From GCA-958296115 sp965222445 (lineage in GTDB: Bacteria > Chloroflexota > Dehalococcoidia > Lucifugimonadales > CAJWER01), in NCBI GenBank assembly GCA_965222445.1, contig CBDCTY010000001.1:496001-560000 (forward strand): a stretch of 64,000 bases of DNA, read 5' to 3'. The notes beneath the pieces are model-generated. The model made no database searches. It was not told where the DNA came from and was given only the letters and a program-made list of their open reading frames with translations. The position numbers and the translations under genes were made by a program. This document shows, in pieces, positions 54,376 through 62,551 of this stretch. Position 1 is the stretch's first letter. Every line of letters starts with the position of its first letter.

Positions 54376-55593
54376 ATGGCGTCAGGGACACTCCACTCGG
54401 CAGGCATCGCACGTCACACCATATGGGCCGCCCGGCTCGTGGTGCTGGCCGCGTTTCTCGACCTGTTCGTTCAGTTCCCTACCATAGCTCCACACGCCGA
54501 GCACCTCGGAGCATCGGCCGCGCTCGTCGGTGTTATCGTGGCGGCCTACTCCCTCACCAACCTGTTCGGCAACCTGGGCGCCGGGTTCGTCCTCGACAGG
54601 TGGGGGCGCCGCACCCCAATGATTGTCGGCATGGCGGTCACCGCCCTTGCCGTCTTCAGCTACTCGCTCGTCCAAACGCCGGAGCAGCTGATCGCCGCAA
54701 GGGCAGTACACGGCATAGGCGCGGCCGTGCTCGCGCCGGGCGCGTTCTCGATCATCGGTGACAGGGTCGCATCCGATAGGTGGGGGCGCGCGATGGGCCT
54801 CACCGGTGCGCTGATCGCCGTCGCGGCCCTGATCGGTCCTCCGGCTGCGGGCATCCTGCGGGATACGTGGAACGCCGATGCTGTATTCCTCGTCGACTCC
54901 GCATTCCTCCTCACGACGCTGGTCGCGTTCCTGCTCATCACCCGCGACACTCCCATGACCGCCCAGGCGGGGAAATCTGACCTGCGGGCCGCCCCGCGGG
55001 AACATGCGTGGAGAAAGCCAGCCCTGTGGTCGGCCTACGGCGCCGCCTTCGCCATCACCGTCGGCATAGGAGCGCTCGTCGCACACCTGCCCCTGGTGCT
55101 GCAAGACCAGGGAGAGACCGCCGCGCGGACAGGCTACACCTTCGCCATCTACGCGCTCGTGGCGATGCTCGTGATGGCAAGTCCTATCAGCCGCGTCAGC
55201 GATAGGTTCGGGCGCTTCGGCCCGCTTATCCTCGGCCTCCTGGGAGTTGCCGCCGGACTGGCCCTGCTCGGAATCTTCACCGACTACGTCGGGATTGCCG
55301 CCGGCATGGCCGTATTCGGCCTCGGCTATGGCCTCGTCTTTCCAGCCGCCACCGCCCTGGTCATCGGGGCCACCGGCGCTGACCGGCGCGGAATGGCCTT
55401 CGGTATCTTCTACGCCGTGTACTCGCTAGGGGTTGTCGTCGGCGCGTCCGGCAGCGGACGATTGGCCGAGATCCGGGACGATTTCGTCGGCCTTCCCTTC
55501 CTGGCGGCGGCAGCCGTCGTCCTCGCTGCCGTCCCTCTGGTCGGAGTGATGAGACGCACCGCAGCCAACAGCCGGCCGCGCCCCAACGCCTGA
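54376..55593 (+). CDS. Major facilitator superfamily transporter
   Basis: The product of about 405 residues has twelve predicted helices. The MFS signature between helices 2 and 3 is GAGFVLDRWGRRTPMIVG, motif C-like GPPAAGILRD follows helix 5, and the second-half equivalent is SPISRVSDRFGRFGPLILG. The layout fits a drug/proton antiporter or a sugar or organic acid transporter. ATG 54376 is chosen; TTG 54358 is an alternative without a visible ribosome-binding site. The genes at 55694 and 56118 follow on the same strand. Confidence 0.88.
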   Translation: MASGTLHSAGIARHTIWAARLVVLAAFLDLFVQFPTIAPHAEHLGASAALVGVIVAAYSLTNLFGNLGAGFVLDRWGRRTPMIVGMAVTALAVFSYSLVQTPEQLIAARAVHGIGAAVLAPGAFSIIGDRVASDRWGRAMGLTGALIAVAALIGPPAAGILRDTWNADAVFLVDSAFLLTTLVAFLLITRDTPMTAQAGKSDLRAAPREHAWRKPALWSAYGAAFAITVGIGALVAHLPLVLQDQGETAARTGYTFAIYALVAMLVMASPISRVSDRFGRFGPLILGLLGVAAGLALLGIFTDYVGIAAGMAVFGLGYGLVFPAATALVIGATGADRRGMAFGIFYAVYSLGVVVGASGSGRLAEIRDDFVGLPFLAAAAVVLAAVPLVGVMRRTAANSRPRPNA

Positions 55594-55693
55594 CCCGCAG
55601 GGCCCTCTCATTCTCCGAAGTCGACGGGGCAGCCTTGACACCTGCCAGGATGCAATCCTAGACTACGCCAACCCACTCCGAGGAGGTTGCTCG

Positions 55694-56071
55694 ATGCCAC
55701 GCCGGACGCTGGGCAAGCCCACAGGCTCTTCATACTCGGCCGGTGTCTCCGTTCCCGCCGGTCGGCTCGTCTTCATATCGGGCATCGTCGCCATGAACGA
55801 AAACGGCGACGTGATTGCCCCGGGCGACATGGAGGGCCAGACCCGCCGCGTCTTCGACCGCATCGGTGAGCTGCTTGGAGAGGCGGGCGCTGACTTCCAG
55901 GACGTCGTCAAGATAACCACCTACGTGACCGACATGACCCAGTACTCGGACTTCTCCAAGGTCCGCGGCGAGGTCTTCCAGGACGGCTACCCGGCCAGCG
56001 CGACCGTCGGGGTCAGCGCGCTGGTCAAGGAAGGCCTCCTGGTCGAAGTGGAAGCCATAGCGGTTGTGTAG
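55694..56071 (+). CDS. Rid family (YjgF/YER057c/UK114) protein lacking the catalytic Arg
   Basis: The 125-residue product is a full-length Rid protein: AGRLVFISGIVAMNENGDV, GQTRRVFDRIGELLGEAGADFQDVVKITTYVTDM and the end EGLLVEVEAIAVV. RidA deaminases have Arg in the segment P-A-R-(S/T); here that segment reads YPASATVGVSAL, so the Arg is missing and imine deaminase activity is unlikely. AGGAGG precedes ATG 55694. An aminotransferase follows 47 bp downstream, which fits a role near PLP chemistry, but the exact function is unknown. Confidence 0.85.
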   Translation: MPRRTLGKPTGSSYSAGVSVPAGRLVFISGIVAMNENGDVIAPGDMEGQTRRVFDRIGELLGEAGADFQDVVKITTYVTDMTQYSDFSKVRGEVFQDGYPASATVGVSALVKEGLLVEVEAIAVV

Positions 56072-56117
56072 GCCCCCCGGACGCGCGGGCAGTGCGTAGA
56101 GAAGGAGACTGGGGAGA

Positions 56118-57440
56118 GTGACGTCCTCCACGCTGCCTCCGTCCCCCGAAGCTGCGAAAGCCCCGCGCTACCTTCCGGGCGGTACCTACTCGACCATCGC
56201 CCGCGACGAGGACTCGGCCCCCGAGTTCCTCTTCTCCCACGGCAGCGGCGCGTACCTGTACACGACTGACGGGCGCCGGTTCCTCGACGTTATGCTAGGC
56301 CATGGCTCGCTGCTGCTGGGCCACTGCGATCCGGCCGTGGTCGAGGCGGTGAAGCGTCAGGCCGAGCTCGGCAACACCTTCACCCACGTCACCCGTCCCG
56401 CCATCGAGCTGGCCGAGATGATCGTCGAGGACGTGCCGTGCGCCGACAGCGTCCGGTTCGTCAACTCGGGGACCGAGGCGGTGATGCTGGCCCTCCGCAT
56501 CGTCCGGGCCCACACCGGCAAGGACAGGGTCCTCAAGTTCGAGGGTGCCTACCACGGATTCGCCGACGGCCTCCTGTTCAACACGAACTACGGCCACCCC
56601 GACAGGTGGCCCGACCACCCCCACGCCGACCCAGACACGCCGGGCATCCCGTCCGGCCACGAGGACAGCGTTCTCATAGCGCCGTGGAACGACCTCGAAC
56701 GCACCCGCGAGATCGTCTCTGGCAGTCTCGACGACCTGGCCGGGATCATCGTCGAGCCGGTCATGCGAGGCCTGGCTTCGCGCCCCGGCTTCCTGGAGGG
56801 CGTCCGGGAGATGTCGACCGACAGCGGGGTCCCGCTCATCTTCGACGAGGTCGGCACCGGCTTCCGGCTCGCCCTGGGCGGCGCGCAGGAGTACTACGGC
56901 GTGACACCCGACCTCGCGACCTTCGGCAAGGGCCTGGGGTCCGGCTACCCAATCGGCGCGGTCGCAGGAAGCGACGAGCTCATGGCCTACCTCGACCCGG
57001 CGTCGCCCGACGACGAGCGTGTCTTCTCCCTCGGCAGCTTCCACGGCAACGCGGTTTCGGCGGCAGCCGGCGTTGCGACTATCGAGCGCCTGCGGGAGCC
57101 CGGCGTCTACGAGCATCTGGGCTCCTACGGCGACAGGCTCAGGGATGAGCTGGAGGAGCTGTTCCGGCGGTTCGACCTCGCCGTGCAGATGACCGGGGAG
57201 GCCAACATCGTCGAGTGGCTCTTCACCACCGAGCCCGTCACCGACTACCGCAGCTCCCTGGCAACCAACCGCGCACTGAAGGACCGCATAGGCGCAGAGA
57301 TGCGCCGCCACGACGTGTTCGGCGGGGGCGGACGGCTCAACTCCTCCACCGTGCACGGCGAGACCGAGTTGGCCCTCACGCTTGAAGCGATGGAGGCCAG
57401 CCTCACAGCCCTCCGTGACTCCGGCAGGCTGCACGATTAG
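56118..57440 (+). CDS. Class III aminotransferase, glutamate-1-semialdehyde aminomutase-like
   Basis: The 440-residue product is a fold-type I PLP enzyme: LGHGSLLLGHCDPAVVEAV, VRFVNSGTEAVMLALRIVRAHTG (phosphate-binding region), FEGAYHGF, LIFDEVGTGFR (Asp to the pyridine N), and Lys in LATFGKGLGSGYPIGAVAG as Schiff-base residue. The GT-E-A and YHG motifs place it with GSA aminomutase-like enzymes; true HemL use is doubtful in this context. The start is GTG 56118 with AAGGAG upstream. It probably works with the Rid protein in amino-compound metabolism. Confidence 0.85.
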   Translation: MTSSTLPPSPEAAKAPRYLPGGTYSTIARDEDSAPEFLFSHGSGAYLYTTDGRRFLDVMLGHGSLLLGHCDPAVVEAVKRQAELGNTFTHVTRPAIELAEMIVEDVPCADSVRFVNSGTEAVMLALRIVRAHTGKDRVLKFEGAYHGFADGLLFNTNYGHPDRWPDHPHADPDTPGIPSGHEDSVLIAPWNDLERTREIVSGSLDDLAGIIVEPVMRGLASRPGFLEGVREMSTDSGVPLIFDEVGTGFRLALGGAQEYYGVTPDLATFGKGLGSGYPIGAVAGSDELMAYLDPASPDDERVFSLGSFHGNAVSAAAGVATIERLREPGVYEHLGSYGDRLRDELEELFRRFDLAVQMTGEANIVEWLFTTEPVTDYRSSLATNRALKDRIGAEMRRHDVFGGGGRLNSSTVHGETELALTLEAMEASLTALRDSGRLHD

Positions 57441-57487
57441 GCCCGCGCAGCCCACCACGCAACGCCGACATTCTCGCGTTCATACTG

Positions 57488-57850
57488 ATGCCTAACCACG
57501 TTCATGGCGTGATCATTATCGTGGAAGAACCCACCGACGTAGGGGCGGGTTTGCAACCCGCCCTCCCCGCGGCCGTGGCATCGAGACGGCACGGCGTTCC
57601 TGAAATCGTACGCGCATTCAAGACACTCTCGGCCCGCAAAATCAATGACATGCGTCCGTCAATCGGAACACCTGTATGGCTACGCGGATTCTACGACCAC
57701 GTCATACGCGGCGAGGGTGAGCTGGACAGGGTCCGAACATATACCTTGGACAATCCCGGGAGATGGTCAGAGGATGCAGACAACCGTGCCAGTTGGCACG
57801 GCCGGGGTCGAAAACTCGCCCCTCCGATTTGGATTCGCGGCGTAGTATAA
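57488..57850 (+). pseudogene. REP-associated tyrosine transposase (Y1, IS200-like), 5'-truncated
   Basis: MPNHVHGVIII is the HUH motif of RAYT/IS200-like transposases, followed by VPEIVRAFKTLSARKIND and the catalytic-Tyr region TYTLDNPGRWSEDADN. The preceding 60 or so residues of a normal RAYT are missing; only LAFIL before MPNHVHG still matches. A copy of the GTAGGGGCGGGTTTGCAAC palindrome sits in frame inside the gene (57540-57564). It is probably inactive. Confidence 0.75.
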
Positions 57851-57939
57851 TACGCGGCGAAGCACCACTCCTCAGTGCGGCTGCCGGGCCATGCACGGCT
57901 CCGGCGCCGGAGTGAGCGCGCAACCGGGAGGGCACAAGC

Positions 57940-58593
57940 ATGATGCTCAGATTCGTCGAGGAGATCATTCTGCTCCTGCTCGAGGACGAGGGCGGGAGAT
58001 TCGTACGGGTTCCCACTTGGTCGACAAACTATGCCCTCGCCGGAGGGGTGCTGATGGACCTGGCCCTGGAGGACCGCATCGACACCGACCTGGAGAGACT
58101 GGTCCTGATCGACTCCACGCCCGTAGGCGACAACCTGCTGGACCCGACGCTGGCGGAGATCGCGGCGGGCGAGCAGCACGACACCCGATACTGGGTGGAG
58201 CGAACGGCGGAGCGCGCCGACGCGATCCAGGAGGAGGCGCTCTCACGGCTGGTCGACCACGGAATCCTGGAACGCCAGGACGAGAGCTTCCTGTGGGTGT
58301 TCCGGTCCAGGCGCTACCCGGCCATCGACGGTACGGCCGAGCGCGAGGTGAAGCTGAGGATCATGGGAGTGCTGTTCAGCGACGATATCCCGGACCCGCG
58401 GGACGTGATGATCATCTGCCTGGCCGACGCGTGCGGCATATTCAATGAGCTACTGTCCCGGCGAGAGCTGGAGAGGGCGTCGGAGCGCATCGAGCAGGTG
58501 CGCAATCTGGAGCTCATCGGCCGAGTTATGTCCCAGGCAATCCTGGACATCGAGATGTCGGTCGCAGCCTCGTTGCAGGGACACATCTACTAG
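57940..58593 (+). CDS. GPP34 (Golgi phosphoprotein 3) family protein
   Basis: The 217-residue product matches the GOLPH3/Vps74 helical fold: LLLLEDEGGRF at the start, YALAGGVLMDLALEDRIDTD, ALSRLVDHGILERQD and LADACGIFNELLSRRELERASERIEQV. Eukaryotic members bind phosphatidylinositol-4-phosphate; bacterial ones occur mainly in actinobacteria and related groups and have no settled function. GGGAGG precedes ATG 57940. It stands alone between repeat elements. Confidence 0.82.
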   Translation: MMLRFVEEIILLLLEDEGGRFVRVPTWSTNYALAGGVLMDLALEDRIDTDLERLVLIDSTPVGDNLLDPTLAEIAAGEQHDTRYWVERTAERADAIQEEALSRLVDHGILERQDESFLWVFRSRRYPAIDGTAEREVKLRIMGVLFSDDIPDPRDVMIICLADACGIFNELLSRRELERASERIEQVRNLELIGRVMSQAILDIEMSVAASLQGHIY

Positions 58594-58622
58594 TCCCCCA
58601 CCGCCGCCGGGCAACTGTTCTT

Positions 58623-58747
58623 ATACCAATTAGGTGTGATGCCGCCGTATATGTGCGGCCAGGGAGTGGGTTCCCGCCCCCGACTGCTCGGGGGCAGGCT
58701 CTTCGCGGGAATGACGGCTTTACGGCGCGCTCAAAACGAAATGGTAT
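58623..58747. repeat. MITE copy G
   Basis: A 125-bp copy, with left end ATACCAATTAGGTGTGATG and right end ATGGTAT slightly diverged from the consensus. Copy H follows one base later. Confidence 0.88.
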
Positions 58748-58748
58748 T

Positions 58749-58874
58749 ATACCGAATTGCCGTGACAGGGCCATATATGCGTAATTGGGTTTGCAGCCAC
58801 GACGGACAGGGAGAGCGGGTTTCAAACCCGCCCCTACGGTTTGAATTGGCGGCGTAGTCAAAACGAACTGGTAT
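58749..58874. repeat. MITE copy H, diverged, carrying a REP-like palindrome
   Basis: The ends ATACCGAATTGCCGTGA and AAACGAACTGGTAT match the MITE family, but the centre has diverged and contains GCGGGTTTCAAACCCGCCCC. It is tandem with copy G. Confidence 0.75.
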
Positions 58875-59008
58875 TACTTCTTTCCCCCCGAGGGGGAAGA
58901 TTGAGATGGGGGCTCCCGTATTGGTGTAGGACAGGCTGGCCATGAACCACGAAGACTGAACTACTGGTAACTGTTCAGTCTCCATGAGCTGAGAGGTCCT
59001 CCGCGAAT

Positions 59009-59118
59009 GTCATTCCGAACGAAGCGCCAGCGGAGTGAGGAATCTACGCCTGTCATCGGGGGATGGCCCTGTGTGCAAAGGACTGTAGATTCTTCGCCGC
59101 TGTGCTCCTCAGAATGAC
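59009..59118. repeat. Inverted-repeat element, GTCATTCCGAAC family
   Basis: GTCATTCCGAACGAAGCG at the left and GCTCCTCAGAATGAC at the right match, in inverted orientation, the inner arms of elements K1 and K2 (CATTCTGAGGAGC ... TTCGGAATGAC). Confidence 0.7.
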
Positions 59119-59198
59119 AACAAGGAGGGGCGGCTCATATGTCTCATCGACTCTTGTATGTTAGTGGTGGTTCCCAATAGTGACTTCACAGAGGTGGA

Positions 59199-59270
59199 GT
59201 GGGGTGCGGCAGACCGACCAACTCTTGGTCATCAAAGACCGTTGTTCAGCGAGGGTCGCCGCACCACCCC
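59199..59270 (+). ncRNA. Candidate IS110 bridge RNA
   Basis: The non-coding DNA just upstream of the IS110 transposase folds into GGTGCGGC (59203-59210) pairing with GCCGCACC (59258-59265), enclosing the hairpin GACCAA/TTGGTC. IS110 elements encode a bridge RNA in such a flanking region that pairs with target and donor DNA. Assignment rests on position and pairing only. Confidence 0.45.
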
Positions 59271-59352
59271 CAAACAGAGCCCGAACAGTTGCCTGGGCCA
59301 AACGAGCCCGCATCGCGCAAGGAAGGGCCAGTACTTCACACAGGAGGTATGG

Positions 59353-60324
59353 ATGGAACAGGAAGCAGTCTACGTAGGCATTGATGTGGCCAAGGCCCAT
59401 CTGGACGTCGCGGTCCGCCCCATAGGGCAGAGGTGGACCATCGCCAATGACGAGCCTGGGATCCGGGAACTGGTCTCTCGGCTCAGGGCCCTCGAACCTG
59501 CCATGGTGGTGCTGGAGGCTTCGGGCGGCCTGGAGCTGCCTTCGGTGGCAGCCCTGGCGGCCGCATCGCTGCCAGTGGTCATCGTCAACCCCCGGCAGGT
59601 TCGAGACTTCGCCAGAGCCACCGGGACGCTGGCGAAGACTGACGCCCTGGACGCGGCCGTACTGGCCCACTTCGCCGACGCCGTTCGCCCAGCCGTGCGC
59701 CCTCTGAGGGACGCCGAGACCCAGATCCTCAACTCGCTGGTTGCCCGCAGGCACCAAGTGATAGCCATCTTGGTGGCGGAGAAGAACCGGCTTGGGAGCG
59801 CCATCAGCGCCGTCCGGCCCCGCATCGAGGCCCACATCGCTTGGCTTGACCAGGAGCTGACCGACATTGACGAAGGGCTGCGGCAGACTCTCCGCAGCAG
59901 TCCGGTGTGGCGAGAGAAAGACGACCTCCTGCGCACCGTCCCCGGCGTGGGAGAGCAGCTCTCCCTCACCCTCCTGGCCCATTTGCCGGAGCTGGGCACG
60001 CTGAACCGTCGGCAGATCGCCGCCTTGGTGGGCGTGGCTCCCTTCAACAGGGACAGCGGCACCATGCGTGGCAAACGGCGCGTCTGGGGCGGGCGCTCCC
60101 GGGTCCGAGCCGTCCTGTACATGGGAACGCTGGCCGCCAGCCGCTTCAATCCCGTCATCCGGGACTTCTACCAGCGGCTGCTGGCCGCTGGTAAGCCGAA
60201 GAAGGTGGCCCTCGTCGCTTGTATGCGCAAACTGCTCGTCATACTCAACTCCATGCTCAAGCAGCGCTCTCCCTGGCGCGCTCAGCGCGCCACCACCCCG
60301 GCACTCGTCGGTCACTCCTCTTGA
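59353..60324 (+). CDS. IS110-family transposase (DEDD recombinase)
   Basis: The 323-residue product starts at ATG 59353 with GGAGG 5 nt upstream. It has the RuvC-like DEDD domain (VGIDVAKAHLDVAV, VVLEASGGLE, AKTDALDAAVLAHFAD) and the C-terminal transposase_20 domain with helix-hairpin-helix LRTVPGVGEQLSLTLL and the catalytic Ser segment APFNRDSGTMRGKR. The length is normal and no frameshift is visible, so it may be active. A fragment of a related copy lies at 34795-34905. The exact element ends were not fixed because IS110 has no standard inverted repeats. Confidence 0.92.
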   Translation: MEQEAVYVGIDVAKAHLDVAVRPIGQRWTIANDEPGIRELVSRLRALEPAMVVLEASGGLELPSVAALAAASLPVVIVNPRQVRDFARATGTLAKTDALDAAVLAHFADAVRPAVRPLRDAETQILNSLVARRHQVIAILVAEKNRLGSAISAVRPRIEAHIAWLDQELTDIDEGLRQTLRSSPVWREKDDLLRTVPGVGEQLSLTLLAHLPELGTLNRRQIAALVGVAPFNRDSGTMRGKRRVWGGRSRVRAVLYMGTLAASRFNPVIRDFYQRLLAAGKPKKVALVACMRKLLVILNSMLKQRSPWRAQRATTPALVGHSS

Positions 60325-60358
60325 CTTTCAACACAGTTGCTGGACAGTTACAACTACT

Positions 60359-60503
60359 CCCAGATCCACCACCTAATTTGGACGGGCGGCGTGACGGACT
60401 GCTTCTGCAGGCTATGGCTGTGCACCTTGCCGGGGATGGGTTCCCGCCCCCGACTTCTCGGGGGCAGGCTCGTCGCGGGAATGACGGAGGTGGTGGATTT
60501 GGG
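60359..60503. repeat. Inverted-repeat element, CCCAAATCCACCACCT family, inverted copy
   Basis: The ends CCCAGATCCACCACCT and AGGTGGTGGATTTGGG enclose a 145-bp unit that is the reverse complement of the 53224 element (the centre holds CCCCCGACTTCTCGGGGG). Confidence 0.82.
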
Positions 60504-60507
60504 TACT

Positions 60508-60672
60508 CCCAAATCCACCACCTAAATTGGCGATGCGGTTGAGTTTTGTAGCTAAATTGGTCATTTTGGACAATTCGTTCTTTCACCCAGCAGGTGAAGA
60601 GAAGGCCCCGTCTTCAGGGCTGAATCAGATACTGGATCAGATCGTCGGTTCGGTTTAGGTGGGGGATTTGGG
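60508..60672. repeat. Second element with the same ends, unrelated centre
   Basis: CCCAAATCCACCACCT (60508-60523) and AGGTGGGGGATTTGGG (60657-60672) flank 133 bp unlike the neighbouring unit. It starts 4 bp after it, so two elements with shared ends lie head to tail. Confidence 0.7.
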
Positions 60673-60747
60673 TACTGCCACCCCGTTGCAATCACGTTTG
60701 CGTCGTCATAAGATAGCGCACCAATCCCTCACAGGCAGGGGCTTACC

Positions 60748-61743
60748 GTGGCGCACGAGCGAGTACAGGGATACTACACCTACTTCTACGGCGATACTCA
60801 CGAGTCGCCTGAGGAACAGACCGTCATCCCGGGCGCCGAGGCCGTAGAAAACCCACTGCATATCAATCCGGAAACGCGGGTCAGGTACTTCCGAGAGAGC
60901 ATCTACCCGTACACACACCGGATGGACCAGGAGGAGTATTATGGGGAGAAATTCCCTCTCCAGATCGAGCTGGTGAAGCTCCAGAAGTGGGTCAGGGAGG
61001 CTGGCGAACGGGTGATCATCCTGTTCGAAGGGCGGGACGCGGCGGGCAAGGGTGGCACCATCCGGCGCTTCATGGAGCACTGGAACCCCCGCGGCGCCCG
61101 CGTGGTCGCGCTGGACAAGCCCTCCGACGTGGAGATGGGCCAGTGGTACTTCCAGCGGTACGTCCGGCACTTTCCCACGGCTGGCGAGATCGTGCTCTTC
61201 GACCGCTCCTGGTACAACCGATCAGGGGTGGAGAAGGTGCTTGGCTTTGCCACGGAGAGGGAGTACCGGCAGTTCATGCGGCAGGTGCCCGTGCTCGAAA
61301 AGATGATCGTGGAGAGCGGCCTGCAGCTGATAAAGCTCTACTTCTCGGTCAGCAGGCACGAGCAGCTCAAGCGGTTCGTGCAGCGCGAGAGGGACCCCCT
61401 CAAACAGTGGAAGCTGAGCGAGATAGACCTCACCTCGAAGGACAGGTGGGACGACTACACCAGGGCGAAGGAGGCCATGTTCCGCCAGACCCATACGCCC
61501 GACGCGCCGTGGACGATCGTCAAGTCCGACGACAAGATGCGGGCCCGGATCAACGCCATGCGCCACGTCATCTACTCCCTGGAGTACGAGGGCAAGGACC
61601 TCTCCGTTGCCCACAAGACCGACCCATCCATCGTCGCCTCGGCCGGGGAGATATACCTGCGCCCCGGGCGGTCGCCCATGCTGCCTCGTGAGAGACATAC
61701 CTTGGCCGGGCCCCGGCCGCCTGGAGACCTGGAGGAGAAATGA
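60748..61743 (+). CDS. ppk2: Polyphosphate kinase 2 family protein
   Basis: The 331-residue product is a class I-like PPK2, which transfers phosphate between polyphosphate and nucleotides. It shows Walker A FEGRDAAGKGGTIRRFMEHWNPRG, the lid-type segment VRHFPTAGEIVLFDRSWYNRSGVE with Walker B, and LKLYFSVSRHEQLKRF-like KLYFSVSRHEQLKRF with RDPLKQWKLSEIDL. The C-terminus carries the usual DDYTRAKEAMF and WTIVKSDDKMRARIN. The start is GTG 60748. Its stop overlaps the next ATG by 4 nt. Confidence 0.92.
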   Translation: MAHERVQGYYTYFYGDTHESPEEQTVIPGAEAVENPLHINPETRVRYFRESIYPYTHRMDQEEYYGEKFPLQIELVKLQKWVREAGERVIILFEGRDAAGKGGTIRRFMEHWNPRGARVVALDKPSDVEMGQWYFQRYVRHFPTAGEIVLFDRSWYNRSGVEKVLGFATEREYRQFMRQVPVLEKMIVESGLQLIKLYFSVSRHEQLKRFVQRERDPLKQWKLSEIDLTSKDRWDDYTRAKEAMFRQTHTPDAPWTIVKSDDKMRARINAMRHVIYSLEYEGKDLSVAHKTDPSIVASAGEIYLRPGRSPMLPRERHTLAGPRPPGDLEEK

Positions 61744-62336
61744 CGCAGAGCGGCAAACTGCTGTGGTCCGGAGAGCACTGGATAGCCTACCTCAGACGGC
61801 CCGGCGAGGAGTCGAACAGCGCCTCGGTCGGCGTCTACCACACCCGGTACAGCCCTGCCGGGGAGGGCAACGTCGCCCTCATCGACATACCGGGCGCGGA
61901 CGGCTTCCGGGCTGCCGTCACCGACAACCTCGGCGTGTACGACTTCACGATGGAGCGGGTGCGCGCGGCTGCGCCGGACGACCCGTTCAACAACCTCGAC
62001 TTCCCCCTCTTCGAAGGCTCCCTCGTCAGGGGCGGCGATGTCAGGTCGGCCCCGTACTGGCTCGTGACCGCCGGAGGACGCACGGTCATCGCCTCGTGGA
62101 CGGACCTCGTGACCCCCTTCATCATGACAGGCAAGGCCCCCAACGAACGAGGGACGGCAGTCGCCTTCTCCGTACTCATATTCGCGGACGGCGGGGCAAT
62201 CACGCTCGACGGCGCCCAGGCGCCGGGCGCCCCCTACACCCGCGAGGGCTGGAGGCGGATCACCGGGCCCGACGGCCCCGCCAGCTCCCTCTGCTTCGCT
62301 CTCGCCGAGACCTACACCGCCGAAGGAGAAACCTAA
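61740..62336 (+). CDS. Conserved-looking protein of unknown function
   Basis: The 198-residue product has no signal peptide or membrane segment and a mixed beta-rich composition (LLWSGEHWIAYLRRP, FNNLDFPLFEGSLVRGGDVRS, GREGW-like TREGWRRI). I do not recognise the family. ATGA overlap with ppk2 and GAGGAG before its ATG show translational coupling. Its TAA stop coincides with the left end of a repeat element (TAATACCAG), so the native 3' end may have been altered. Confidence 0.6.
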   Translation: MTQSGKLLWSGEHWIAYLRRPGEESNSASVGVYHTRYSPAGEGNVALIDIPGADGFRAAVTDNLGVYDFTMERVRAAAPDDPFNNLDFPLFEGSLVRGGDVRSAPYWLVTAGGRTVIASWTDLVTPFIMTGKAPNERGTAVAFSVLIFADGGAITLDGAQAPGAPYTREGWRRITGPDGPASSLCFALAETYTAEGET

Positions 62337-62366
62337 TACCAGCTCGGTGTGACTACACCGCGAATT

Positions 62367-62492
62367 ATACCAAATCACCGTGATGCCGCCGTATATGTGC
62401 GGCCAGGGAGTGGGTTTCCGCCCCCCGACTGCTCGGGGGCAGGCTCTTCGCGGGAATGACGGCTTTACGGCGCGCTCAAAATAAATTGGTAT
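62367..62492. repeat. MITE copy I, inserted in a second repeat
   Basis: A full 126-bp copy lies inside another repeat: TAATACCAGCTCGGTGTGAC before it (from 62334) is the left end of a related element whose continuation, including a GTAGGGGCGGGTTTGAAAC palindrome (62503-62526), follows it. Confidence 0.85.
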
Positions 62493-62551
62493 TACTATGC
62501 CGTAGGGGCGGGTTTGAAACCCGCCCTCTCCATACCCAGGGAGGAACCCAG

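Noticed and set aside
59158..59352. Longer N-terminus for the IS110 transposase
   Set aside because: The upstream codons cover the structured non-coding flank and do not resemble IS110 proteins; ATG 59353 with GGAGG fits the family start.
62456..62551. Longer N-terminus for the SDR gene at 62552
   Set aside because: The extra codons are translated MITE and REP-like sequence, and a good ribosome-binding site stands before ATG 62552.
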